A stretch of DNA of 64,000 bases from Plasmodium brasilianum (taxonomy: Eukaryota; Apicomplexa; Aconoidasida; Haemosporida; Plasmodiidae). The stretch covers positions 1,516,501 to 1,580,500 of the forward strand of contig NC_090120.1 in assembly GCF_023973825.1 (NCBI RefSeq), given 5' to 3'. Position numbers and translations under genes: made by a program. Positions 1 to 12,500 of this stretch are shown here, in pieces. Under the pieces are notes generated by a model, which ran no database searches, was not told the DNA's origin, and worked only from the letters and a program-made list of their open reading frames with translations. Numbering within the stretch: position 1 is the stretch's first letter; the number at the start of each line of letters is the position of its first letter.

Positions 1-1917
1 TCTTTAAATAAAAAAAAATTTTGTATTCTTAAAAATTTACGGAATGCTCCTAACATGTACCTGTGCTATTATCATAATGCTCCTGTCTGCTTAAAAATCG
101 TTTCAAGTAAAACAAAGAAAACATCCCATGCAAAAAATTGTAAAAATGAACAAATTAAGTTGAACAAATACGCAGAAGGGGATTGTTCTACCATATATAT
201 GCATGAACAAGAGGATGGTTTTGATGGGGGCACAAGGGGTAAGCGGATAGCAGCACATTATGATCGCGAAAAAGCCAAAATTAACATGGACATAGAAGCG
301 AAAATAATAGACGATACGAAGGGAATAGCTCGTTGTGAATGTACTACTACAGATTGTCCTGAATATAGTGAAATAAAAGCTGCACATGAATTAGGACAAT
401 ATGATGAGGGGCAGGGAAGTGATGGGAAGAACGGAAAGATTGACGAGATGAATGGAAAGAATGGAAGGAAGAATGATGAAAAGGATATAACGTGCGTCTC
501 CACCAACTTTAAGAATGACCTTTTAAATGCTGCACAGAATTTTTTATTCAATGAAAAATTGAAGATAAATTTTATGCACAATTTTGAAAATATAAAAAAA
601 AATGTGTTAAAATTTGAGATGAAAACAAAACATAAAAATGAGGAGGAGAGCATATATGCGCGAAGGAGTGATATGAACGCTAGTATACATCCCCCCAATT
701 ATGATAATACCATATTAGAGAATAAAAGATACGTTCAGGATGTGTATAATGAGAAGTTGTTGACTGGGCAGTATACAAAAGTTATAAAGGTAGTCAATTA
801 TGGATATCATAAGAATGTAAGTGGGTCAGACACAAACAACACAACAAATAGCAGTATGGATGACAGTGGAAGTAGCAAAAGTGATTATAATAATGATGTA
901 AATAATTATATAGAAAAATTAAAATGCAAAATGGCATTTATAAAAGAACATTTTATTATTTCCAATTTAAGACATGCAAATTTTGTTAAATATATAGGTA
1001 ATATTACAAGTAGGAAAAAAGAAAAATTTGGACTAGTTTTCGAATACTTGAGAGGAAAATATTTACACGATTTTATATATTATAGTAAGAGTAAAAAAAA
1101 AAAATGTACGTTAAAAAATAGAAAAATTATAAAACTGTTTTATGAAATCTCGGTATCATTACGTTACATGCATGATAAGTACATATACCATGGAAACATT
1201 AATAGTAAAAATATATTTATAACAAACAAAGGGAATATAAAAATTTGCAATTTTCAGTACTCTTCCATAGGAAGTTATTACGACTACAAAGGAAACACCG
1301 GAGGGAGGTGCGACGCCTTCGGAAAGCATAATAGCAGCAATGTAAGAAGGAACATGAGCAGTAATAACGATAGCAATAGCCGTAATAGTCGCAGTAGCTA
1401 CAATTTTTTGTGTGACAAAATGTGCTTACCCCTTCCATACATAACATCAGTGAACTACACACGGGGTGCCAATGTTAAATCATCTCCTTTGCTGCAATTT
1501 CATACATTCACATTTGATAACAGGAAAGCGAACTATGCGGATGATGCATATGTTGCTCCCGAAGTTTTAAGGGAAGAAGAATATACAGATAAGAGTGATA
1601 TATACTCCTTCGGGATATTAATGTATGAAGTTCTTTTTGAAACCTTACCTTTCAAAAATGAAAGCATTCCATTATTTTTTCTGATTTCTACAGGTTATTA
1701 TCAAAAATATATTAATTTCGATATAAATAAATTATACTCAAAATTTGATGGTGATGATGGCGATGCGGATAACATGTTTCACGTTTCTATAAATATTATG
1801 TTAATAATTAAAGAGTGCCTTAACCCAGAACCCTGCAACAGACCCAGTTCAAAATACTTATGCAGCAGCTTTAAATATTTGCTCGATTTGCTTACAATGC
1901 AGGATATTAGCAAGTAG
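1..1917 (+). CDS. TKL-like pseudokinase, 5' partial
   Basis: The frame is open from the window edge to the stop at 1915-1917. The first visible Met is at 55, so either the gene starts upstream or translation starts there; I favour a truncated 5' end. Residues below count from 55. Residues 1 to about 235 are a charged low-complexity region. A kinase fold follows: a KVIKVV strand that may hold the VAIK lysine, an Asn/Ser insert, a hinge near FEYLRG, then the catalytic-loop region. HRDxKxxN is replaced by HGNINSKN (379-386), so the catalytic Asp is Asn381 and the loop Lys is Asn383. DFG is replaced by Asn-Phe-Gln (399-401). An insert follows, then an intact VAPEVL, a DIYSFGILMYEV helix and the RP of the C-lobe (CNRP). 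The fold is kept while both catalytic acids are lost. The APE/DIYSFG style suggests the TKL group. Function unknown; probably scaffold or allosteric partner. Confidence 0.8.
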   Translation, partial: SLNKKKFCILKNLRNAPNMYLCYYHNAPVCLKIVSSKTKKTSHAKNCKNEQIKLNKYAEGDCSTIYMHEQEDGFDGGTRGKRIAAHYDREKAKINMDIEAKIIDDTKGIARCECTTTDCPEYSEIKAAHELGQYDEGQGSDGKNGKIDEMNGKNGRKNDEKDITCVSTNFKNDLLNAAQNFLFNEKLKINFMHNFENIKKNVLKFEMKTKHKNEEESIYARRSDMNASIHPPNYDNTILENKRYVQDVYNEKLLTGQYTKVIKVVNYGYHKNVSGSDTNNTTNSSMDDSGSSKSDYNNDVNNYIEKLKCKMAFIKEHFIISNLRHANFVKYIGNITSRKKEKFGLVFEYLRGKYLHDFIYYSKSKKKKCTLKNRKIIKLFYEISVSLRYMHDKYIYHGNINSKNIFITNKGNIKICNFQYSSIGSYYDYKGNTGGRCDAFGKHNSSNVRRNMSSNNDSNSRNSRSSYNFLCDKMCLPLPYITSVNYTRGANVKSSPLLQFHTFTFDNRKANYADDAYVAPEVLREEEYTDKSDIYSFGILMYEVLFETLPFKNESIPLFFLISTGYYQKYINFDINKLYSKFDGDDGDADNMFHVSINIMLIIKECLNPEPCNRPSSKYLCSSFKYLLDLLTMQDISK

Positions 1918-3588
1918 CGCAAAATGAGGCGCGATATTTATTCGTGTTTGTTTGTAATATTGCATATTTTGGTTCATTCTGCATTATTCGTTGTCATATT
2001 ATGCATTATTTAGCTGCTCTTTGCTATATTCTATATTTTTAATTCGGTCTTTCAATTCTCTCCTGCATATGCGGCTCCTTACACGTGAATGGGCATGCAA
2101 TTTATTCCCATTCATTTAAACTTTTTTGGCTTTAAACTTTCGATTTGGCCATTTGGAGTGTAACTATATTCTATTTATTAGTATGTATTATATGTATATT
2201 TATCCGTTTAGTCGTTCACTCATTTACGCATTTATTTTTTTTTTTTTTTGTTTTATTTCAAGTGTTGAACATATAATAACAGTGATAAACCTTTTTACGT
2301 ATAAAATGAAATACATTTTTTTATTTTTTTATTTTTTTTTGTTATTTGTGAAAAAAGAACGGGGAAATATATATTCACACCTATGGATCTCCTATACTTA
2401 CCTGTACAGGCATATAATTATGCGGTATGATATTCCAGAGCATTATATATATTGATAACCTTAAAAACTTGACAAAACTGGGTAAACAATTTTTAACTTT
2501 TTAGATATTTGAATGGAAGCACAAAATAATTATGAACAGTTCAGGTAAATACGGAAAATTACTGAACATTTCGCAAAATTGTATCTTCACATTTACAAAT
2601 TTGTGGATGGAACACATGTACTTATATATAATGTTTTTTTTTTATTTTATTATTTTTTTTTTTTTTTTGAACATATTTGCGCAATTCCATATTCAAAGTT
2701 CAAAGATATCATGCACGCACAAAAAAAAATAGAAAACATACACACACAGACAAATACAAACTTAAACAAACAAAAATAATTGTCCATCCTTATATTTTCA
2801 CGTAAAAGGCGGAAGCAACAATTGCGATCACCAACGGATGCCAGCGCGGGGATAGCATTTCTTACGAATTTGTATAATTAAATTTATTTTCTCATTTATG
2901 AAATTAATGGCATATATTTTGAATACATAAAATGTTCAGTCGAAATGGTTATCGGATAAGTTATGTGCTGTACATACGATGATCTTCACTATGGGTAGAC
3001 GCACAAATGGGACAAAAAAAAAGGGGGAAAAAAAAATAAAAATAAATAAACTGATATATAAATAAATGGTATATAAATAAATGGTATATAAATAAATGGT
3101 ATATAAATAAATGGTATATAAATAAATGGTATATAAATAAATGATATATAAATAAATGGTATATAAATAAACTGATATATAAATAAATGATATATAAATA
3201 AATTGTATATAAATAAATGATATATATATAAATGGTATATAAATAAATGATATATAAATAAATGATATATAAATAAATGGTATATAAATAAATGATATAT
3301 ATATAAATGGTATATAAATAAATGATATATAAATAAACTGATATATAAATAAACTGATATATAAATGAATTGATAACTAAATAAATTGATAACTAAATAA
3401 ATTGATAACTAAATAAATTGATAACTAAATAAATTGATAAATAAAATAATATATAAATAACAATTAAATTGCAATTACAACAATAGGATATACCAAAGGC
3501 GGAAAGGCGCTGCTTATTTTTTCCCCAAACTCCTTTTGCAATTGTTACTGCTACTACTGCATCTGCCGCTTCCACTTTCGCATCCACT
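1918..3588. other. Convergent 3' intergenic region
   Basis: This spacer lies between the stops of the pseudokinase (+) and the giant kinase (-), so it should hold two 3' UTRs and polyadenylation signals. It has T-rich runs near 2240-2350 and 2640-2670 and the tandem array described separately. Short open frames at 2126-2455 and 2532-2779 are Phe/Tyr/Ile-rich translations of A+T-rich DNA and show no recognisable domain. I see no RNA gene. Confidence 0.6.
3048..3440. repeat. 15-bp tandem array (TGGTATATAAATAAA-type)
   Basis: About twenty copies of a unit reading roughly TATATAAATAAATGG, with GG/GA/CTG variants, run from about 3048 to 3370. They pass into a second, 16-bp unit (GATAACTAAATAAATT) to about 3440. 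The array ends about 150 bp beyond the giant kinase stop, within its likely 3' UTR. Confidence 0.85.
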
Positions 3589-6500
3589 TCACTTCCTCTT
3601 CAGAAGCAAGTACTCGTCCGGCTGGTTCAGCAGCTTAACTATCTCCGACGCAGTTGGCCTTAAATTTGGATCGTAATTTAAGCAAAGCCTTATAATGTCA
3701 GCGAACGGTGAATTTTCAATTTTTGAATGAATGCATGGAGGTAGTTTTTTGGTAAAAACATCAACTAGCTTTTCATATATTTGATCAGATTCATCAAAAG
3801 TAATAATATAATGTTGAAAAGGAGATGGTAAATTCATCATTTCTTGAAACACACAACCCATTGACCATATGTCCCATTTATAAGAAAGTTTCGTATGATC
3901 TAAAAAATTGTAATCATTACTTTGTTTTAATGGATGACATGTTAATAATTCTGGAGGTGCATATATCCATGTGGCACCTGAAACATTGGTTACAATACCA
4001 TCTTCACATTCTTCTGAATCACCAAAATCACATAAATGTATATTCCAATCACTGTCAATAATTAGATTTTCTGGTTTAATATCTCTATGTATAATTACAT
4101 TTTTTTTATTTTTAATTGGTGTGTGCAAAAAGTTAATTACATCAGCTAACTGTCTACACATTTTTAATGATATATCAATACTAAGTACCTTTTCATCTTT
4201 ATTTATATTATTTTTTATAGTATGTAAATCTAATCCATTAACTAGTTTCGTAACTAGCCATATATCAAAATAACTGTGTATTATACCACCACATAATTTA
4301 ATAATATTGGGATGGTCACATTTTGATAATATTTTCCATTCATTTATTGATCTTTTTGTTAACCCATAGGGATCTTGTCTAGCCATTTTGTCCACAGGAA
4401 CTTTTACAGCTACATGCATTCCTTTATACCATCCTTTATATACTACACCAAACGACCCTTCTTCAATTACTGTATATTTTAGCTTACTGCTAAACTTGTT
4501 TGTGTAAAATTTAGTTCTTCTCCTTTCTCTTCTAATATTTCCGCCCATCATATCTTTACTACTCCCCTTCATGTTGCAACTCATTTTGCAGTTTCCGCCG
4601 TTGCTCACCTTGCATGCGCCACCACCGCTGTTAGTGATATTATTCAAGTAGTTATTACTGACTTTATTATAATTTATGCTACTATTATTAACACTACTAT
4701 TATTATTGACAATATTATGGTTCACGAGACCCATCTCCTTAGACGAATTGCTCATCGCCACAACGCGTGCACCCAGTGCATTCATCTTGTATTCACTATT
4801 ATTGTTACCACCATCACTACCGTTACCATTACAACTAACATCATAATTGTTTCCAACTTTAACATGACCACCCTGCCTATCATAATCATCATACAAGAAA
4901 AAGTCCGTGTCTTCATAGGTCTCAAAGTATAAATCTATCGACTTAATGTTGTAGCATGTCAAGGACTGCAAATATTTTATATCATTTTCTAAACTAAGTA
5001 ATTGATTCTTTGACATTCTGAACACGCTTTCATACTCTTTTTTTTTAATTGCTAAATCACTACTATTCGATATGCACTTAGAATTCTCATCTTGTTGTGC
5101 ATTATACATATAAGATGCTTGATCGTTCACGCGCATATTATTATTCTGTCCAGTAATTATTCCTTTGCCCATCATCATCACCATCATATCATTGACTGTT
5201 CCCAAGTACGGAGGGTAACCATTCAAAGAATTTCTATAGTTCACCTCGTTTTCAAATTTTACATTTTTATTAGTACTGCCATTATTTACCATATATTTTT
5301 TGCTCTGAAGAGATCTGTCCGAGGCACTATTGTTATGCTGGTTATTCATTAGGTAGTTATTATAACTCTCTACGTTTTTGAAACAAATATTGTTGGGGTT
5401 ACCACTCGCATTGTTACTACTACTGCAACCACCACTAGTTACAAATATATTATGATTATTTGCGCTCTTGTTACTTCCGCAGCTATTGCTGCTGTTATTG
5501 TTTATGTGAGAATTATTATGTGTTAGAATTTTGTGGTTCACAGGACTTCGATAATTACCATTACCGTTGTCTGCCATTTTTATACTGTTCCTCTGATCGC
5601 TTCTTAATAAATCTTCATTGTATTTTGGAGGGAAATTAGTGCACTCTAAGCTATTTGCTGCTAAGCTGTTCATAAAACTATTATCAGCTTTAGAGTTTAT
5701 ACTATATGCATATATATTTGATCCGTGGTTCTTATTGTACATGATGAACTCGTTAATTTTGGAATTATTTGCACCTCCACTGTTATTGTTTCCATTATTA
5801 CACTTACCGCTATTTCTGTGGTTACTACCACTGTAGTTATCACCATTAATGGGCGCGTTTTGTAAAAGACCACTACTATTACCTCCTCCTCCTCCTCCTA
5901 TAGTATCGACCTTCTTATCATTATTTGTCATAATTGCACTATTATAACTCATCGCATTACAATTTAATGAATTCTTAATGAGCATTAAACTATTCAATTC
6001 GTTGTTGCTACTGCTTAAGTTGTTATAGGAAAAGTAGTTTTTCGGTATAATTTTATTATTATGATAGTACGAGTTGTTACTATGCACGCAGTTGTTACTA
6101 TGCATGCAGTTGTTACTACTATTACTAAAGCTAACATGTTCCTGTTCTATTTTATCTCTTTTTAATAATGGGTCGTTATCGTTAGAAAATCTACTCTCAT
6201 TCACCTTTTCCTCTAAACATTTTCTTCCTTCCTTTGTCGCTCCCACTTGCATGAGTAATTGTTCTGCTGACTGTCTTACCGCTTGTTGTATTTGTCTATC
6301 TTTATGCTTCTCCAACCTCTCTTCATTTGCATAGTTCATAATATCACTTCCAATATTACTTACTACCATATTCTTGCAAAGTCGCGTACCTACTACTACT
6401 CCAGTTTTATCATCCGATGCACAATGGACTATTTCCCCTCTACTACTCACATCGCTCACTTTAGCATTATTAGAATAATTATTGCCCCTGCTATTACTAT

Positions 6501-9500
6501 TACCATTACTGCTAATTTTATAAACAGCCTTCACACCAAGGTTGTTCATACTCGCAATGTTTCTCTCATTAACCAAAATGTCTATGCTATTACAACATAT
6601 GTCCTTTGAGTTGCTAAGTATATAACCATTACTACTGCTGCTATTTACGTTATTGTTGTTAATTCTATTATGATTTCCCTTATTAGAAGACGTATAATTA
6701 CTGAAATTTTCGACATGCCTAATACTCTCATTCATACTTGTGCTTCTGTTAATTTCGTAATGTTCATCCTTCACATATTTGCTAAACTCAGTTTTGTTGT
6801 TTATGCGCATGTTGCTACGGTTCTCTCTATTAACGCTACCATTACTGTTACTGTTACTACAATTATTGTCATACATAACATTTGCCTCTGCAATCTTATT
6901 TGCATTCATCTCTTTTACCTGTTGACTATCAACAACGCTGTGGTTGTAGGGCACATCATTTTTAGAGCGGTTACATAAGAACTCTTCCCTCGAGTTCTTA
7001 CTTCCATTATTGTTACTAACACTATTATTACTACCGTTACTGTTATGGATGCTGTTACCGTTCATATTCGATGCAGTAACATTATCGCTAATTTTCGACA
7101 TATCGTCCGAGTATTCCTTACAACACGTGCTAACCGTTTCATTCATTTCATTCCTTCGAGTTTCTACATGTACATTATGTTTTCCACTGTTACGTACATT
7201 TTCACTCTTTTTCAAATTTATACTATGAGCACCTTGAGCACTTTGTGCACTCGCAATAGTCATAGCTGGCACACAACCACTCGTACTGTTTTGTACATCC
7301 TGCTTTTCACTACAAGAAAAATTTGAAAAACAATTTTTGTCCAGTATAAAATTACTCAAACTTTCGTTAATAGTAATAATGTTGTTATTAATTTTGTAGT
7401 TTGCCATAATGTTTGCATGATGTACAACACTATGATCATCTCCACTTTTGTTACTACAATTTTCGTTCATCGTTATTATGTTATGTGTTGGGTCCATTAT
7501 GTTATGTGTCAGATCCAACATATTATTATGAACAACATGCAAAGCACTTTTTATTTTTAATAAATTTATATTCCCAATATTGTCAATATGCTTTCCTTCC
7601 TCTATATCGTAGTTCAAACTGTTTTTAAGCTTATTCACCTTTAACTTTTTATCTTCATTTATGTCAATGTGGTTTTTGTTAATTGCTACATTTGTGTTGA
7701 GGACCTTGATATTTTTACCTGCACTGTCCATGTTATATTTACCTGGTGCATTTTGCATCCTTTGCGTGATGTGTGAATTGTGCGCATTTGGAAAATTCTC
7801 TCTATTATTTAATAAAAATATATTCATTTGATCAACATTTCTGTCATCAGGTGGAGCACCGTTTATCCTGCAGGACATCTGCTCCTTATTGTTAGCAGCG
7901 TGCATAACATAATTCTTCTTTTCATTAACTTCCGCAAAAAGGATGTTACTCACCACGTTGCCAGTCATGTTACCAGCTACGTTACTGACAGTATTACTTG
8001 CCACATTATTCGCCCCGCTAACCACTGCTCTATAATCCGCCAAACTGCTGTTCATATTTTTTATTTTTCCACTAGTACACTTATTCGCATGTATGTGTTG
8101 TTTGTTAATAAGCAACTTGCTCCTGTTATATACAACTGCATGAGGCATATTATTACTACAGTTTTTTCCTAAATGCATGGGGGGAATATGACTTTTCTGG
8201 AGCAAGCTTCCATCCATAATGTTGGCACCATCCGTATTACTACTATTTAGTAAGCTCATATTATTACTGTGAATACTACTACTTACAATGTTGTTCATGT
8301 TATTTAGATTATAACCACTATTCTTAGCACCTTTCATTATATTCATTTTATTCATACTTTTAGGGTATTCCACCATTCTAAAACGATTCCTATTATTCGT
8401 GCTGCTCATGTTGTTCTGGCTACTCACATGATCACAGGCACTCAACTTGTTATTCGTACTTAGGTCATTCACAGTGGTTACAATACTTATATGACCTTTA
8501 CTTTCCATGTTGTTTTCTGCACTACCCACACTTCTTATACCACTTCTGCTACTCAGCGGATCCATAATGTCTGTATTCTTCATACTGTTAAACTTACCTG
8601 CACTTGTTAAAATATCTATTGTGCTTAAATTTTTCATATTATTTACTACAGTCTTGTTAAAAGTGTAATCCTGACTGTTATTCATATTGAAGTTACTATA
8701 AGACGTTAAAGAATTATCCTTTTCCTGCATTCCATCATTATTATTACTATTGCTATTACTATTGCTATTGCCATTGCTATTACTATTGCTACTGCTATTA
8801 CTATTGCTATTGCTATTGCTATTGCCATTGCTATTACTATTGCTACTGCTATTACTATTGCTATTGCTATTGCTATTGCTATTACTATTACTATTGCTAT
8901 TACTATTACTATTGCTATTATTATTATTATTACTACTACTACTACTATTACCATTATCATATCCTTGACAGCTATTTACTGAAGAACGTATATTTTCTTT
9001 TTCCTCTTGTTCATTATATTTGCAATGTGACAACACAATTCTGCTACTGTCCTTCTCACCCCCCTGATTATTATACTCAAAAAAGTTCGTGCAAATATTG
9101 TTTTTCATATTTGTCTTATTATTACTCTTGAGTATATCTTTATTATATGCTACTACTCCGTAATTTACTACTTCATCCTTATTTATATTTCTTTCATTAT
9201 ATAAACTATCATTCTTTTTATTCGCATGTACAACATTGGTACTACTGCTACTACTACGTGTAGTCATGTTACCCAAAGGACCAAGAATATAATGGTGTCC
9301 ATTCACAGAACAACTATTTTTAAATATCAAATTCATGTTAACGCAGTTATCTTCATTCATTCTGTTACTTACATTACACTTTTTTATATCATTGTTCATA
9401 CTGATTACATTGTTACTGCTACTGACAGTTTTTATATTGGTATTACCACTGCTGTTATTATTATCATTCGCGCTGGTACATGCAAACAAGTTCTTTGAAT

Positions 9501-12500
9501 CTGTTTGTCCATTGAAGCAAAAGGAAATATTCGTGTTGTTAAAAATTTCGCCTGTACTGTATTCCCCCCTTAAATTACTATCATTACTAGTGCTTACAAT
9601 AGCACCCTCACTATCAGCAGCATGAGCTCCTACCCTTGCACTGCTGCCATTAGCATCGTCAAAAAAGGAATCGTTTACGTTCACAAAATTATTTTTTTGA
9701 AAATGATTATTCATATAATTGCTCCCCCCCTCAGTTAACTTAGAATCTAAACAATTATTTATTTTTTTATTAAATGACAAACTACCTCCTTGTGCATTTC
9801 CTTCTTCCATACCAATTTCCGAATTAACGTTTGTGGGAAATTTTCCAACCCCTTCTTCTACATTGATGCGAAAATCGTAACTGTTTATGTCCGTTCCAAG
9901 TCTGTGCGCGCCCCGCTTATACTCTGCTTCGTATTTATCATTTGAGTTTATCCCCTCTACAAAATGATCATCATCAGTAGCATTAACATTATTAGAAGCA
10001 TTAGCAGAAGTATCGTTTACATAACCGCAGCTCCCATCTGCAATACCACTTGATGCTACATTATTATGACCCTGTTCATTCACATATGGGAAAATTTTAT
10101 TTACTTTCAAAATGTTCAAAACGCTATCCACATCGTTGTTACCTAATTGGTTGGACTCATTTACATTTTTTTCACAATGCACTTCCATAAAAGGGTCATT
10201 ACTCAGGTTATGTTTACCACAAATGGATTGGTTATTGATACTTCCACGATTAGGATAATTACCGCGGTTAACATTATCGTCGTAATTCATACTTCTAATA
10301 TCGTAGTCCATTGTACTCAACGCATAGTCATCTATTTTTTTGCTACCACTGCTGCTACATTTACTTTCACATACGTTTAATACTTGCTCATAGTTATTGT
10401 TACAACCACTGTTCACATGTTTGATATATTTTTTTACATATTTCATATTACTCGAAAGGTTATTGTCTATGTTATGTTTTCCTGACTGGTCATGCACTCC
10501 ATGTCTGTTACCATTGCTAACATCAAAAATTATATTACTTGCGCTATGTGCATTAGTATTCACATTGTCATTATGATTATCCACAATGCTATTCACGCAG
10601 TTGCTAATGATATCTTCCACATTGTCATCCTTATGATCGATCATCGTGTTTACTTTCATATTTCCAACACACGCATTTTCATCGACTGTATTATTAGTAT
10701 CCCCTTTGGAGTTAATCAAATGATTATCATAAAAAACTAAATTGTTTTCTCGAGTAATGCCTTCTTCACTTTTCTGTTCTCTTCCATTCGGCCCCCAAAA
10801 AAAATCATCATTTAACGTCGAGCTGTTGACGTTATCGCTGGTGTATAGATCGTTATGCTCACTATATGTATTAATTTGATTTATGAAAAAATCGTCCTTG
10901 TTTATTGAGTCATTGTTATTTGCATAGGTATTGTTACTACCACTACTGCTACTGCTATTCTTGTTCATGTTGTTATTGTTACTATCGCTACTGCTCGTTA
11001 TCCCGCTAGTTTTACCGATAGCTACACCGCTACCTTTACCGCTGCCCCTACCTCTTCCTTTACCCCTACGAATGCATTTTACGCTACTCCCTCTTTCATG
11101 GGAAACATTTTCCAAATTATTCTGATTTAAGCTTTTACTTGTTAGTTTTTTCTTTTTGTGAGCAATATGATACTTATCATGACCAACATTTTGCTCCTCC
11201 CTTATATCCTCCTCCATAGCATTCGTGTTGTTATTACTCACCATGTTTGTAAGGCATTCTACACAACTTATATTATTTGCCCTATCGAAGAGACTACTAC
11301 CACTATCATGATCATTGTTAGTACAGAAACGACTATTTAGTGTGCATTCTCTGTTCACTCCATTATTAAAATCATTATTTGTATTCATCGAGTACATATT
11401 AGTTTGCTGTAAATTTTCAGATAGGGGGCAAAACAAAGAGTAACACTCAGATGATTCTAAAGAACAACACATAGATGTGTCCATATCATTATTTAGTTCA
11501 ACTGGTACATGCAAAAAATGCATATTTTTTTTTTTTACATCTACACCGTTTTTATTATAGCTTTCATTTAACTCGTTAAAAATGTGTTCACTACTTACAT
11601 GTACACTCTTAGCACTTTGCTTTTCTTTCGCCCTTAGTTTCAGGTTCCTCAGGTAATTATTATAATTGTACATGTGCAGGACCTCCTCATTATTACTTCC
11701 GTCTCGATGTACGCAGCTGTTCAAATCGATGTTCAAATCAACGTTTTTGCTATTAATGTTGCTGTTATTATTGTCCTTATTATTACTGATACCATTAGTG
11801 ATGCTGTAAATTTTAAGGCTATCTTTACTGTTATCTTTACTACCATCTTTGCTGCTACCTATGCCACTACATTTGCTATTACTTACATTTGATCCTATCC
11901 TTAGACCCTCTGAATTGTTCACCAATGCATTTTTCTGAACAGCACTAGGGTTGTAAAGATTTTCTACATGAACAACATTTCTGTCTTTTGAAAAAAGCTC
12001 CACTCTTTTATTTATACCATTCAAAAAACTCTTGTAGTTTTCTTTTTCTTGTGCTCTTAACACATCATCATCTGCTTTCACTGGAGATGATGTGCCATTA
12101 AACTTTTTACTGATATAATCTTTCTTATAATAATTGCATGAAACGGTTTCATTCAAATTTATAACAGAATCAATACCATTACCTGCTGTTGGGCACGCCG
12201 CGTCTAAATCCGCTGAACAGAGGACTTTCGAAGCAACGCCATTACCACTACAGTTGTTACTTTTATTGCTATTGTTGTTGATGTTGCTATTACTGTTACT
12301 ATCACTGTTACCATTACTATTGTTGTTATTCTCTCCCTGTTTATCATTTAGGTTCTGTTTCAACTGCACAACATCACCCTCATTCGTAGAAGAATTGTTT
12401 AATGTTTTCCTTTCACCATTACTAAACTTTTCTGCATTAGAATCATTAAAATAAATATTCTTAATAATTTTATTTGCACTATCCTCGAGAACCGCATGTT

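Noticed and set aside
8706..8968. Long poly-Leu (+) and Ile/Ala/Val (-) frames
   Set aside because: They are other-frame readings of the Ser-Asn coding microsatellite of the giant kinase.
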